A stretch of 64,000 nt of DNA, taken from assembly GCF_002266435.3 (NCBI RefSeq), contig NZ_CP029426.2, positions 6,044,001-6,108,000 of the forward strand, written 5' to 3'. A model generated the notes under the pieces. It was given only the letters and a program-made list of their open reading frames with translations, was not told the origin of the DNA and did not search any database. Of this stretch, positions 35,945 to 43,064 are shown one piece after another. How positions within the stretch are numbered: position 1 is the stretch's first letter; the number at the start of each line of letters is the position of its first letter. The stretch is from Bradyrhizobium amphicarpaeae. Its GTDB lineage: Bacteria; Pseudomonadota; Alphaproteobacteria; Rhizobiales; Xanthobacteraceae. The position numbers and the translations under genes were made by a program.

Positions 35945-36792
35945 AGCTTCCCTCTCTCCGTGACGTCGCGACTGAAGCGCGCCTGCTGCTGATCGGCATT
36001 CCCGTCTTCATCTGGACGATGATCCCGATCTACCACATGTTCCTGTTCGCGATCTCGCCGAAGGAGGACGCGTTCTCCGGCAAGCTGTGGCCGGACCATC
36101 CGACGCTGCACAACTTCGAAATCGTGTTCAAGCAGCAGCACTACTTCCTGCGCGACTTCTACGTGCAGTTCTGGAACTCGCTGGTGATCGCGGCGTCCGT
36201 CGGCGTGCTGACGCTGTTCATCGCCACCGCCGCGGCGTTTTCGATCTCCCGGCTGAAGGTGCCCGGCGGGCGGGTCGTGATGAATCTCGCGCTGTTCACC
36301 TACTTCATCCCGGCCGCGTTCCTTGCCGTGCCGATGTATCGCACCATGGGCAATTACGGCCTGCTCAACAATCACTGGGCGCTGATCCTGGCGATGGTGA
36401 CCATCGCCAGCCCTTACGCGATCTGGGTGCTCAAGCAGGCCTCCGACAAGCTGCCGGTCGAATTGGACGAAGCCGCCGTGATGGACGGTGCGACCACGCT
36501 CCAGATCTTCCGCCTGGTCTATTTGCCGCTGATGATGCCTTCGCTGGTCGCGATCGGCACTTATGCGGTGCTGCTGGCCTGGAACGAATATCTCTATGCG
36601 TTCCTGCTGCTCTCGAACGACCGCGAGATCACGCTGCCCGTCGCGCTCGGCAACTTCCTCGCCGCCGACGACTCGCCGTGGGAGCTGCTGATGACGACCG
36701 GCTTCATCTACGCACTGCCGCCGGCCGCGATCTACTACGCCTTCCGCCGCTACATGGTAGGCGGGCTCACGGCGGGCGCAGTGAAGTCCTGA
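35941..36792 (+). CDS. ABC transporter permease, MalG/UgpE-type
   Basis: 283 residues. A first helix (LLLIGIPVFIWTMIPIYHMF) is followed by the MalG-like AISPKEDAF motif, further helices and the EAA loop ELDEAAVMDGATTLQIFRLV. It is coupled to the upstream permease through the ATGA overlap. No ATP-binding gene follows; the next gene is an unrelated membrane protein. Confidence 0.9.
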   Translation: MKLPSLRDVATEARLLLIGIPVFIWTMIPIYHMFLFAISPKEDAFSGKLWPDHPTLHNFEIVFKQQHYFLRDFYVQFWNSLVIAASVGVLTLFIATAAAFSISRLKVPGGRVVMNLALFTYFIPAAFLAVPMYRTMGNYGLLNNHWALILAMVTIASPYAIWVLKQASDKLPVELDEAAVMDGATTLQIFRLVYLPLMMPSLVAIGTYAVLLAWNEYLYAFLLLSNDREITLPVALGNFLAADDSPWELLMTTGFIYALPPAAIYYAFRRYMVGGLTAGAVKS

Positions 36793-36905
36793 CGCAACAG
36801 GACGTATCACGGCGCTACAAGCAAGGCGTTTGAGCCCCGGCACAGGCAATTGAAGATTGTCTGCGCCTGCTCTAACCTCCGGGTCCCAAGGCGGGGTCCG
36901 GCATC

Positions 36906-37898
36906 ATGCGCAGCAACGACGCGATCCATCTCGGCCTGATGCTGCTGGCGGTCGCGGCGGCCTATCTGATGCCGTTCGAGCTGTTGCTGCTGGCTTATGT
37001 CGTGCTCGGCCCGGCGCACTATTTCACCGAGATCTCGTGGCTGCACGACCGCAGCTACTACCTGCCCCATCGCGGGATTGCGGCAGCCCTCGCAATCATC
37101 GCCGTGGTCGCGGCCCTCATCGACAACGCCTCCTGGTTCGGCTTTGCGATGTGGGGCGCGTTGATCGTGTGCGCCATGGTTGCGGCCACCACCTCGGCGG
37201 TCGAGAGCATGTTGCTGTTCATGACGGCGATCGCTCTGTCCGCGCTCATGTATTCGAGCGGGTCCTCGCTCGCCGTGATCGGCATCCTGATTCCGACCCT
37301 GATCCACGTCTCGCTGTTCACGCTGATCTTCATGGTGCTCGGCGCGTACCGATCCGGCAGCCGTGCACAGGCTGCGCTGGTGGCTGTTTATCTCGTGGCG
37401 ATCGCCACGATCCTGCTGCTGCCGCCGACCGCCGAAATCCGGATCGCGAGCTTCGCCCGGGTTGGACAGGATTATTTCGGCAATGTCGGCCCGGCGCTCG
37501 GCCGGCTGTTCGGCGCTCCCGGCCTCGTTCTCGACGTCAGGCTGACGAGCCTGCTCGCCTTCGTCTACACCTATCACTACCTCAACTGGTTCATCAAAGC
37601 CGACGTGATCCGCTGGACCGCGGTGCCAAAGGCGCGGCTGGCTGCGATGGCTGCCGCCAGCGCAGCCTCCACCGCGCTCTATTTCTACGACTACGCGTTC
37701 GGTTTCACCTTCCTGCTGGCGCTGAGCCTGATCCATATCCTGCTGGAGTTTCCACTTGACGCCCTGGCGCTGCGGCAACTTGGAGCGGTAGTGCAGGGCG
37801 CTGTGCGCGCGCGAAGAACCACGCCCGTCGCAGCCATCGCAACGCAGCCGCGTTCCACAGGCTCTGGAGGCTCGAAACGTCCGCCCCGGCCACGCTGA
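36906..37898 (+). CDS. Polytopic membrane protein of unknown function with conserved His motifs
   Basis: 330 residues, about nine or ten hydrophobic segments, and a basic C-terminal tail (RSTGSGGSKRPPRPR). Two histidine motifs lie at membrane boundaries: LGPAHYFTEISWLHDRSYYL near residue 40 and YTYHYLNWFIK near residue 225, with a further His in LSLIHILLEFPLD. The arrangement is reminiscent of metal-dependent membrane oxygenases or desaturases such as the Brp/Blh family, but I cannot assign it. It lies 113 bases after the ABC permease in the same direction and may be independent. Confidence 0.75.
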   Translation: MRSNDAIHLGLMLLAVAAAYLMPFELLLLAYVVLGPAHYFTEISWLHDRSYYLPHRGIAAALAIIAVVAALIDNASWFGFAMWGALIVCAMVAATTSAVESMLLFMTAIALSALMYSSGSSLAVIGILIPTLIHVSLFTLIFMVLGAYRSGSRAQAALVAVYLVAIATILLLPPTAEIRIASFARVGQDYFGNVGPALGRLFGAPGLVLDVRLTSLLAFVYTYHYLNWFIKADVIRWTAVPKARLAAMAAASAASTALYFYDYAFGFTFLLALSLIHILLEFPLDALALRQLGAVVQGAVRARRTTPVAAIATQPRSTGSGGSKRPPRPR

Positions 37899-38402
37899 TC
37901 ATCCGAGCGCGCGCTTTCGTCGATAGGCAATCACCAGCGCGATCGACGAGCCAATGAAGTAGCCAGCGGTCGCGCCGGACACCGCGCGGCCGAACATCAT
38001 CGCAAATGCACGGTCGGCCGCGTCTGTCGCCGAGATCACGCCGACCGCATATTGCAGCGAGAAAACGACGAGGTTGCGGATCAGGGCAAAGGCGCTGCCC
38101 GGACGAATGATCTCACCTGTCTTGTGATCGACCTCGAAAGGACGCGGCGTCAGCACGCCCAGCGGCAGCAGTGCCAGCGCGGCCGCGATCCACGCGATCA
38201 GCGGCCACGCACTTCCCTCGGGCCCAAATCCGATCCGAGACATTCCCCAGACGATGAACACGACCGGCAGGATCAGCGCGCGCCAGATCGGCGTGGTGCG
38301 TGGCTGCATCGCTTGAATGCCCTGCCAGACGAGATAGGCGAACAATGCAAAGACCCAGACGGGCGTGTGGATCAGGATCTGGTAGGCCAGCGTCACGGTC
38401 AC
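37899..38402 (-). CDS. DUF6622-like small membrane protein
   Basis: 167 residues with about four membrane helices. The N-terminus (YQILIHTPVWVFALFAYLVW QG region) resembles DUF6622 proteins. The central loop contains TPRPFEVDHKTGEIIRPGSA. The stop abuts the convergent 36906 gene, and the start is 9 bases from the potC stop, so it is probably transcribed with the polyamine ABC operon. The function is unknown. Confidence 0.7.
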   Translation of the reverse strand: MTVTLAYQILIHTPVWVFALFAYLVWQGIQAMQPRTTPIWRALILPVVFIVWGMSRIGFGPEGSAWPLIAWIAAALALLPLGVLTPRPFEVDHKTGEIIRPGSAFALIRNLVVFSLQYAVGVISATDAADRAFAMMFGRAVSGATAGYFIGSSIALVIAYRRKRALG

Positions 38403-38411
38403 CTCTCCCGC

Positions 38412-39224
38412 TCACAGCGGCGCCGCGCTCTCGCCCTGCGAGCTCGACAATTTCGAGGCGAGTGAAGCGATCACGATCACCGCCGCGATCAGGGCGATCA
38501 CCAGCGTGCAGATCGCGTTGATCTCGGGCTTCACCCCGAGCCGCACCTCCGAATAGATCCGGATCGGCAAGGTCGCCGAGCCCGGGCCGGTTGTGAAGCT
38601 CGCGATCACGAGATCGTCCAGCGACAGCGTGAAAGCCAGCATCCAGCCGGCGACGATCGCGGGCGCGATCAGCGGCAAGGTCACCGCCACGAAGGCGCGG
38701 ACCGGATCGCAGCCGAGGTCCATCGCCGCCTCCTCCAGCGAGCGATCGAGCGAGCCGAGGCGGGACTGCACCACCACCGCGACGAAACACATCGTCAGCG
38801 TGGTATGGGCGATCGTCACGGTCCAGAAGCCGCGCTCGGCGTTCAGCGCGACGAACAGCAGCAGCAGCGACAATCCGGTGATCACCTCGGGCATCACCAG
38901 CGGCGCGTAGAGCATGCCGGAGAACAGCGTGCGGCCGCGGAAGCGTTCGCCGCGCGACAATGCGACCGCGGCGAGCGTGCCGAGCAGCGTGGCGATAGTC
39001 GCGGAGGAGACCGCTACGCGAAAGCTCATCCAGGCCGCCTCGATCATGGCGCGGTCGTTGAAGAATTCATGATACCAGCGCAGCGACCAGCCGCCCCACA
39101 CCGTCACCAGCCGCGAGGCGTTGAAGGAATAGATGACGAGGATGAGGATCGGCAGGTAAAGGAAAGCCAGCCCGAGCGCGAGCGAGGCGACGTTGAAGCG
39201 GGACAGGCGGGTGAGCTTGCGCAT
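38412..39224 (-). CDS. potC: Polyamine-type ABC transporter permease PotC/PotI
   Basis: 270 residues, six helices, starting with a helix FNVASLALGLAFLYLPILIL and the family phrase YSFNASRLVTVWGGWSLRWY. The EAA loop SLEEAAMDLGCDPVRAFVAV and FTLSLDDLVIASFTTGPGS are typical of PotC/PotI. It pairs with the potB product directly upstream (5-base gap). Confidence 0.88.
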   Translation of the reverse strand: MRKLTRLSRFNVASLALGLAFLYLPILILVIYSFNASRLVTVWGGWSLRWYHEFFNDRAMIEAAWMSFRVAVSSATIATLLGTLAAVALSRGERFRGRTLFSGMLYAPLVMPEVITGLSLLLLFVALNAERGFWTVTIAHTTLTMCFVAVVVQSRLGSLDRSLEEAAMDLGCDPVRAFVAVTLPLIAPAIVAGWMLAFTLSLDDLVIASFTTGPGSATLPIRIYSEVRLGVKPEINAICTLVIALIAAVIVIASLASKLSSSQGESAAPL

Positions 39225-39229
39225 CGGCG

Positions 39230-40144
39230 TCAGCGCCCTTGTTCCAGCTGCCGCTTCTGCAGCCGCTCATACAACAGCAGCGGCAGCAGCAGCACCACCA
39301 GCAGCACGATGGCGGCGGCAGAGGCGACCGGCCAGTCCTTGTTGGTGAAGAATTCGAGCCACAGCGTCTGGCCGATCATCAGCGAATTGGAGCCGGCCAG
39401 AAGGTCCGGGATGACGAATTCGCCGACGATGGGAATGAAGCACAGCAGCACGCCGGCACCGACGCCGGGCAGTGACAGCGGAAACGTGACGAGCCAGAAC
39501 ACCTGCCACGGCGGCGCACCGAGATCGCTGGCCGCCTCCTCCAGCATCGGCTCCATCTTGGCCAGCGTGGCGTAGAGCGGCAGGATCATGAACGGCAGGT
39601 AGGAATAGACGATGCCGATATACATCGCGGTGTCGGTGGAGAGCCAGACTACCGGCTGGCTGACCAGGTGTAGCGCCAGCAGGATCTGGTTGAGCAGACC
39701 GTCGTGCTGGAGGATGTTGATCCAGGCATAGATGCGAATCAGGAACGAGGTCCAGAACGGCACGATCACCAGCACCATCGCCACCGCCTGCCAACGCTTC
39801 GGCAGCCGCGCCATGCCGTAGGCGATGGGATAGCCGATCAGCAGCAACAGCACAGTCGCCGTCACGGCGACCGTGAGGCTCCGGACATAGGCGAACACAT
39901 AGATGTCGTCGGAGACGAGCAGCCTGAAATTGTCGATTCCCAGCGCGGCAAAGGCGGCCTTCAGCGCCTCCCACCCCGCCGTCAGGTCGAACACAGGTTC
40001 GTAGGGCGGCTGCGCGATCGCGGTCTGCGACAGGCTGATCTTCAGCACGAAGGCGAATGGCACCAGGAAGAACAGCACCATCCAGACATAGGGCGCGATC
40101 GCGGCAAAGCGCGCCGGCCGCGCGAAGATGCGCCGGGCGCTCAT
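39230..40144 (-). CDS. potB: Polyamine-type ABC transporter permease PotB/PotH
   Basis: 304 residues with an N-terminal helix (IAPYVWMVLFFLVPFAFVLK), a PotB/PotH-type loop, and the EAA motif MLEEAASDLGAPPWQVFWLV followed by GEFVIPDLLAG. The ATG at 40144 overlaps the potA stop (ATGA). In-frame starts up to 40162 are inside potA and less likely. Confidence 0.9.
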   Translation of the reverse strand: MSARRIFARPARFAAIAPYVWMVLFFLVPFAFVLKISLSQTAIAQPPYEPVFDLTAGWEALKAAFAALGIDNFRLLVSDDIYVFAYVRSLTVAVTATVLLLLIGYPIAYGMARLPKRWQAVAMVLVIVPFWTSFLIRIYAWINILQHDGLLNQILLALHLVSQPVVWLSTDTAMYIGIVYSYLPFMILPLYATLAKMEPMLEEAASDLGAPPWQVFWLVTFPLSLPGVGAGVLLCFIPIVGEFVIPDLLAGSNSLMIGQTLWLEFFTNKDWPVASAAAIVLLVVLLLPLLLYERLQKRQLEQGR

Positions 40145-41301
40145 GACGGCAGCACCACGCAATCATCGGGCGTGAACCAGGCGACGATCTGCTGGCCCAC
40201 GCCATAGGCGTCGACGTCCAGTCGGGCGCTGTTGGCGACGGAGGCCCGTACGATTCCGCCGGTATCGAGCCTCACCTTGTAGGTGGTGGTGCCGCCGAGA
40301 TAGCAGATGTCCGCGATCACGCCGTCCAGGCTGTTGATCGTGGTTTCACGGCCGGCTTCGCTCACTGGTGCGCGGCGGGACAATTTGATCTTCTCGGGAC
40401 GGATCGCGATCGAGAATTTTCCCGCACCGACCGGTTCGCGCGGCTCGGCCACCACCAGCGTCCCCGCATCGCGCGTGCCAATGACCAGACGATGACCGTC
40501 GCGCAATCTGGTCTCGCCGTCGAACAGGTTGATGTCGCCGACGAACTCCGCGATCCAGCGCGAGCGCGGCGCTTCATAAAGTTCGCGGGGGCTCGCGACC
40601 TGAGCAAGCCTGCCGGCATTCATCACGCCGATTCTATCAGCCATCGTCATCGCCTCCTCCTGATCGTGGGTGACGATGATGAAGGTCATGCCGAGCCGGC
40701 GCTGCAGCTCCATCAGCTCGCCTTGCGTGCTCTGACGCAGCTTCTTGTCGAGCGCGGCAAGCGGCTCGTCGAGCAGCAGGAGTTGCGGACGGCGCGCCAG
40801 TGCGCGGGCGAGCGCGACGCGCTGGCGCTGGCCGCCGGAGAGCTGATCCGGCTTGCGCTTCTCGAGCCCTTCGAGCTTCACCAGCGCAACCATCTCGGCC
40901 ACACGGGTGGCGATCTCGGCGCGTGCCATGCCCGCGCGTTTCAGGCCGAAAGCGATGTTGTCGCGCACCGAGAGATGCGGGAATAACGCGTAGTTCTGGA
41001 ACATCATGTTGATCGGGCGCTCGTGCGGCAGCGCCTGCGCGATATCCTTGCCCCCGAGCAGGATGCGTCCTTCGTCCGGAGCCTCGAAGCCGGCGAGCAT
41101 GCGCAGCAGCGTGGTCTTGCCGCAGCCGCTGGGACCGAGCAGCGCGAAGAACTCGCCGGCCTTGATATCGAGCGAGACACCATCCACGGCACGGAAGGTG
41201 CCGAAGGTTTTGGCGACGCCCTCGATGCGCAGCAGCGGCCGGCCCGCCGCGGATGCGTCTCCTTCTGTCACGACGTGCGTCTTGGGCAATTCGTCCGTCA
41301 T
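40141..41301 (-). CDS. potA: Polyamine-type ABC transporter ATP-binding protein PotA/PotG
   Basis: 386 residues: Walker A GPSGCGKTT (56-64), Q-loop MFQNYALFPHL, signature LSGGQRQRVALARAL, Walker B LLLLDEPLAALD, switch VTHDQEEAMTMAD, and a C-terminal TOBE domain. The ATG at 41301 is preceded by GAGGA at short spacing; a TTG at 41313 is an alternative. It is the first gene of potA-potB-potC. No PotD/PotF binding protein is in the window. It is also a candidate shared ATPase only for polyamine-type permeases, not for the two sugar importers here. Confidence 0.9.
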   Translation of the reverse strand: MTDELPKTHVVTEGDASAAGRPLLRIEGVAKTFGTFRAVDGVSLDIKAGEFFALLGPSGCGKTTLLRMLAGFEAPDEGRILLGGKDIAQALPHERPINMMFQNYALFPHLSVRDNIAFGLKRAGMARAEIATRVAEMVALVKLEGLEKRKPDQLSGGQRQRVALARALARRPQLLLLDEPLAALDKKLRQSTQGELMELQRRLGMTFIIVTHDQEEAMTMADRIGVMNAGRLAQVASPRELYEAPRSRWIAEFVGDINLFDGETRLRDGHRLVIGTRDAGTLVVAEPREPVGAGKFSIAIRPEKIKLSRRAPVSEAGRETTINSLDGVIADICYLGGTTTYKVRLDTGGIVRASVANSARLDVDAYGVGQQIVAWFTPDDCVVLPS

Positions 41302-41385
41302 GTTCCTCGCCAACCCCGATTCCGCCGCAAGCTAGCGTTCGATCGGCTTTTGCTCAACCATATCGGGGCAACTTGCATCGCAGAT

Positions 41386-41473
41386 CGTAGCCCGGATGGA
41401 GCGGAGCGTAATCCGGGGCAGTCGATCCGCGGTGAAAGTTTCACGGATTGCGCTCCGCTCCATCCGGGCTACG
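41386..41473. repeat. Palindromic repeat, GTAGCCCGGATGGAGCGG family
   Basis: The arms CGTAGCCCGGATGGAGCGGA and TCCGCTCCATCCGGGCTACG are near-perfect complements. The right arm overlaps the 3' end of glpD and contains its stop codon (41469-41471). Confidence 0.85.
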
Positions 41474-42920
41474 CCATGAAAGACGCCAGCGCGTCGCGGT
41501 CCGCCGCAGGCAGGGTCAGGCCGAGCTTGGAGCGGCGCCACAGGATATCGTCCGGAAAGCGCGCCCATTCGCAGGCCATCAAATAGCGCACCTCGGCGCC
41601 CGTCAGCTCGGGGCCGAAGCCTGGACCAAGTTCGTCGCGGGTCTTCGCCTCGCCTAGCACTGCGGACAAGCGCGAGCCATAAGCTCCGACCAGACGCTGC
41701 GCTTCCGGCTCCGACAGAAAGCGCCAACGGTCGCGCGCGAGGTCGATCTCGGTGTCAAACCGGTCCCAGGCAAAATCGCCGCCGGGGAGCGCGGCGCCGG
41801 CAGTCCAGGGCGGCGACATCGGATAGAACGGCGTCAGCTTCGTCACCGCCCACTCCGCGCGCAGGCGCGAGGTCGTGACGTCGCCGCCGAACATCGTCAG
41901 CAGCGGTGCCTTGCGCCGGCGCGCATGGAACAGCATCGTGCCGTCGCGTCCGCGCGCGGACGCCAGCGTCAGGTTGACGCCGGAGACCGTCCGGACCACG
42001 TCGGTCGGGGCTACGCGCTCCCGGAAGTAGCGGCTGGCGGCGTCGCAGAGATAGCCGACGTCGGCGCCCGGCATCGCGACAATGGCGGGATCGCCGGTGA
42101 AGGCGTGCGTGACCGTGCCGATCAGCGTGAAGTCGCGCTCGAACGGCCGGGCAAAGATCAGCCGTCCATCATTGTTCTGAAAGACGTAGACGTTCTCGGA
42201 ATCGAACAGCCTGGGCACGATGATCTGGCTCATCTGCGTGGCCGCCATGGCGGGCTGCGGCTGCCGCAGCACGGTATCGGCGACCATTGGCGTCCAACCG
42301 CCGGTGGCGTTGGCCAGCGCCCGCGCCGTGACCGTGCGGCGATGGCCGCGATCGACCACCGCGAGCCGCCATGTGTCGGTCCTGTCGGCACGGACACAAC
42401 GTGCACCGGTCCGGATCGCAGCGCCACGTTCGGCCGCATCCAGCGCCGTCAGCACCACCAGGCGAGAGTCATCGACGACGCAGTCCGAATATTCGAACGC
42501 CGTGCCGAACGGGCGCTTCAGCGCGTTGCCGACCGGATGGTGCGTGATGTCGAGGGTCGCCGATGATGGCAGGCCGCCCCGGTTCGTGAGACCGTCATAG
42601 ACATACAGGCCGGCGCGCAGCAGCCACGGCGGACGCTCGTCGGAATGCGCGGGGATCACGAAGCGCAGCGGCCGGACCAGATGCGGCGCGATCCGGAGCC
42701 AGGTCCGGCGCTCGGCCAGGGCCCGGCGCACCCGCCGGAACCCGCGCCGCTCCAGCACCGACAGATCGCCGTGGATCAGCCGCGGTGTCGCCGACGATGC
42801 AGCGCCGCCGAGATCGCCCTGCTCGAACAGGATCACCCGCAGGCCGCGGCCCGCCGCATCGCGCGCAAGGCTGACACCGTTCAGGCCGCCGCCGATGATC
42901 GCGAGGTCGTAATCCGCCAT
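41469..42920 (-). CDS. glpD: Glycerol-3-phosphate dehydrogenase (FAD, aerobic type)
   Basis: 483 residues. The FAD-binding motif DLAIIGGGLNGVSLARDAAG is at the N-terminus, followed by the GlpD phrases LFEQGDLGGAASSATPRLIH and GDLSVLERRGF, and ANATGGWTPMVAD. The C-terminal domain includes YLMACEWARFPDDILWRRSK and GLTLPAADRD. It oxidises sn-glycerol-3-phosphate to dihydroxyacetone phosphate, passing electrons to quinone. The ATG at 42920 is preferred; a TTG at 42941 adds 7 residues. No glpK or glpF is adjacent. The C-terminus ends inside a palindromic repeat. Confidence 0.9.
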   Translation of the reverse strand: MADYDLAIIGGGLNGVSLARDAAGRGLRVILFEQGDLGGAASSATPRLIHGDLSVLERRGFRRVRRALAERRTWLRIAPHLVRPLRFVIPAHSDERPPWLLRAGLYVYDGLTNRGGLPSSATLDITHHPVGNALKRPFGTAFEYSDCVVDDSRLVVLTALDAAERGAAIRTGARCVRADRTDTWRLAVVDRGHRRTVTARALANATGGWTPMVADTVLRQPQPAMAATQMSQIIVPRLFDSENVYVFQNNDGRLIFARPFERDFTLIGTVTHAFTGDPAIVAMPGADVGYLCDAASRYFRERVAPTDVVRTVSGVNLTLASARGRDGTMLFHARRRKAPLLTMFGGDVTTSRLRAEWAVTKLTPFYPMSPPWTAGAALPGGDFAWDRFDTEIDLARDRWRFLSEPEAQRLVGAYGSRLSAVLGEAKTRDELGPGFGPELTGAEVRYLMACEWARFPDDILWRRSKLGLTLPAADRDALASFMA

Positions 42921-42954
42921 GAAGCCGTCGAATGGGAGCAAAGCACCGCATCAT

Positions 42955-43064
42955 CACTAGAGCCATTTCCGTTGCGATGAAATCGGAACGGGGCTCCAGA
43001 TTCTCATTCTGACGCTTTTTTCTTGCCGCGAGCCGGTGTCCACTTCGCTCGAACGCTCTAGCCG
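42955..43064. repeat. Dispersed repeat, AGCG-TTCGAGCGAAGTGG family, copy 1
   Basis: CTAGAGCCATTTCCGTTGCG begins the element and CGAACGCTCTAGCC ends it; the core reads, on the reverse strand, CGAGCGAAGTGGACACCGGC then TCGCGGCAAGAA. It shares the core with 47050-47110. It lies between glpD and the PAS/GGDEF/EAL gene. Confidence 0.75.
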
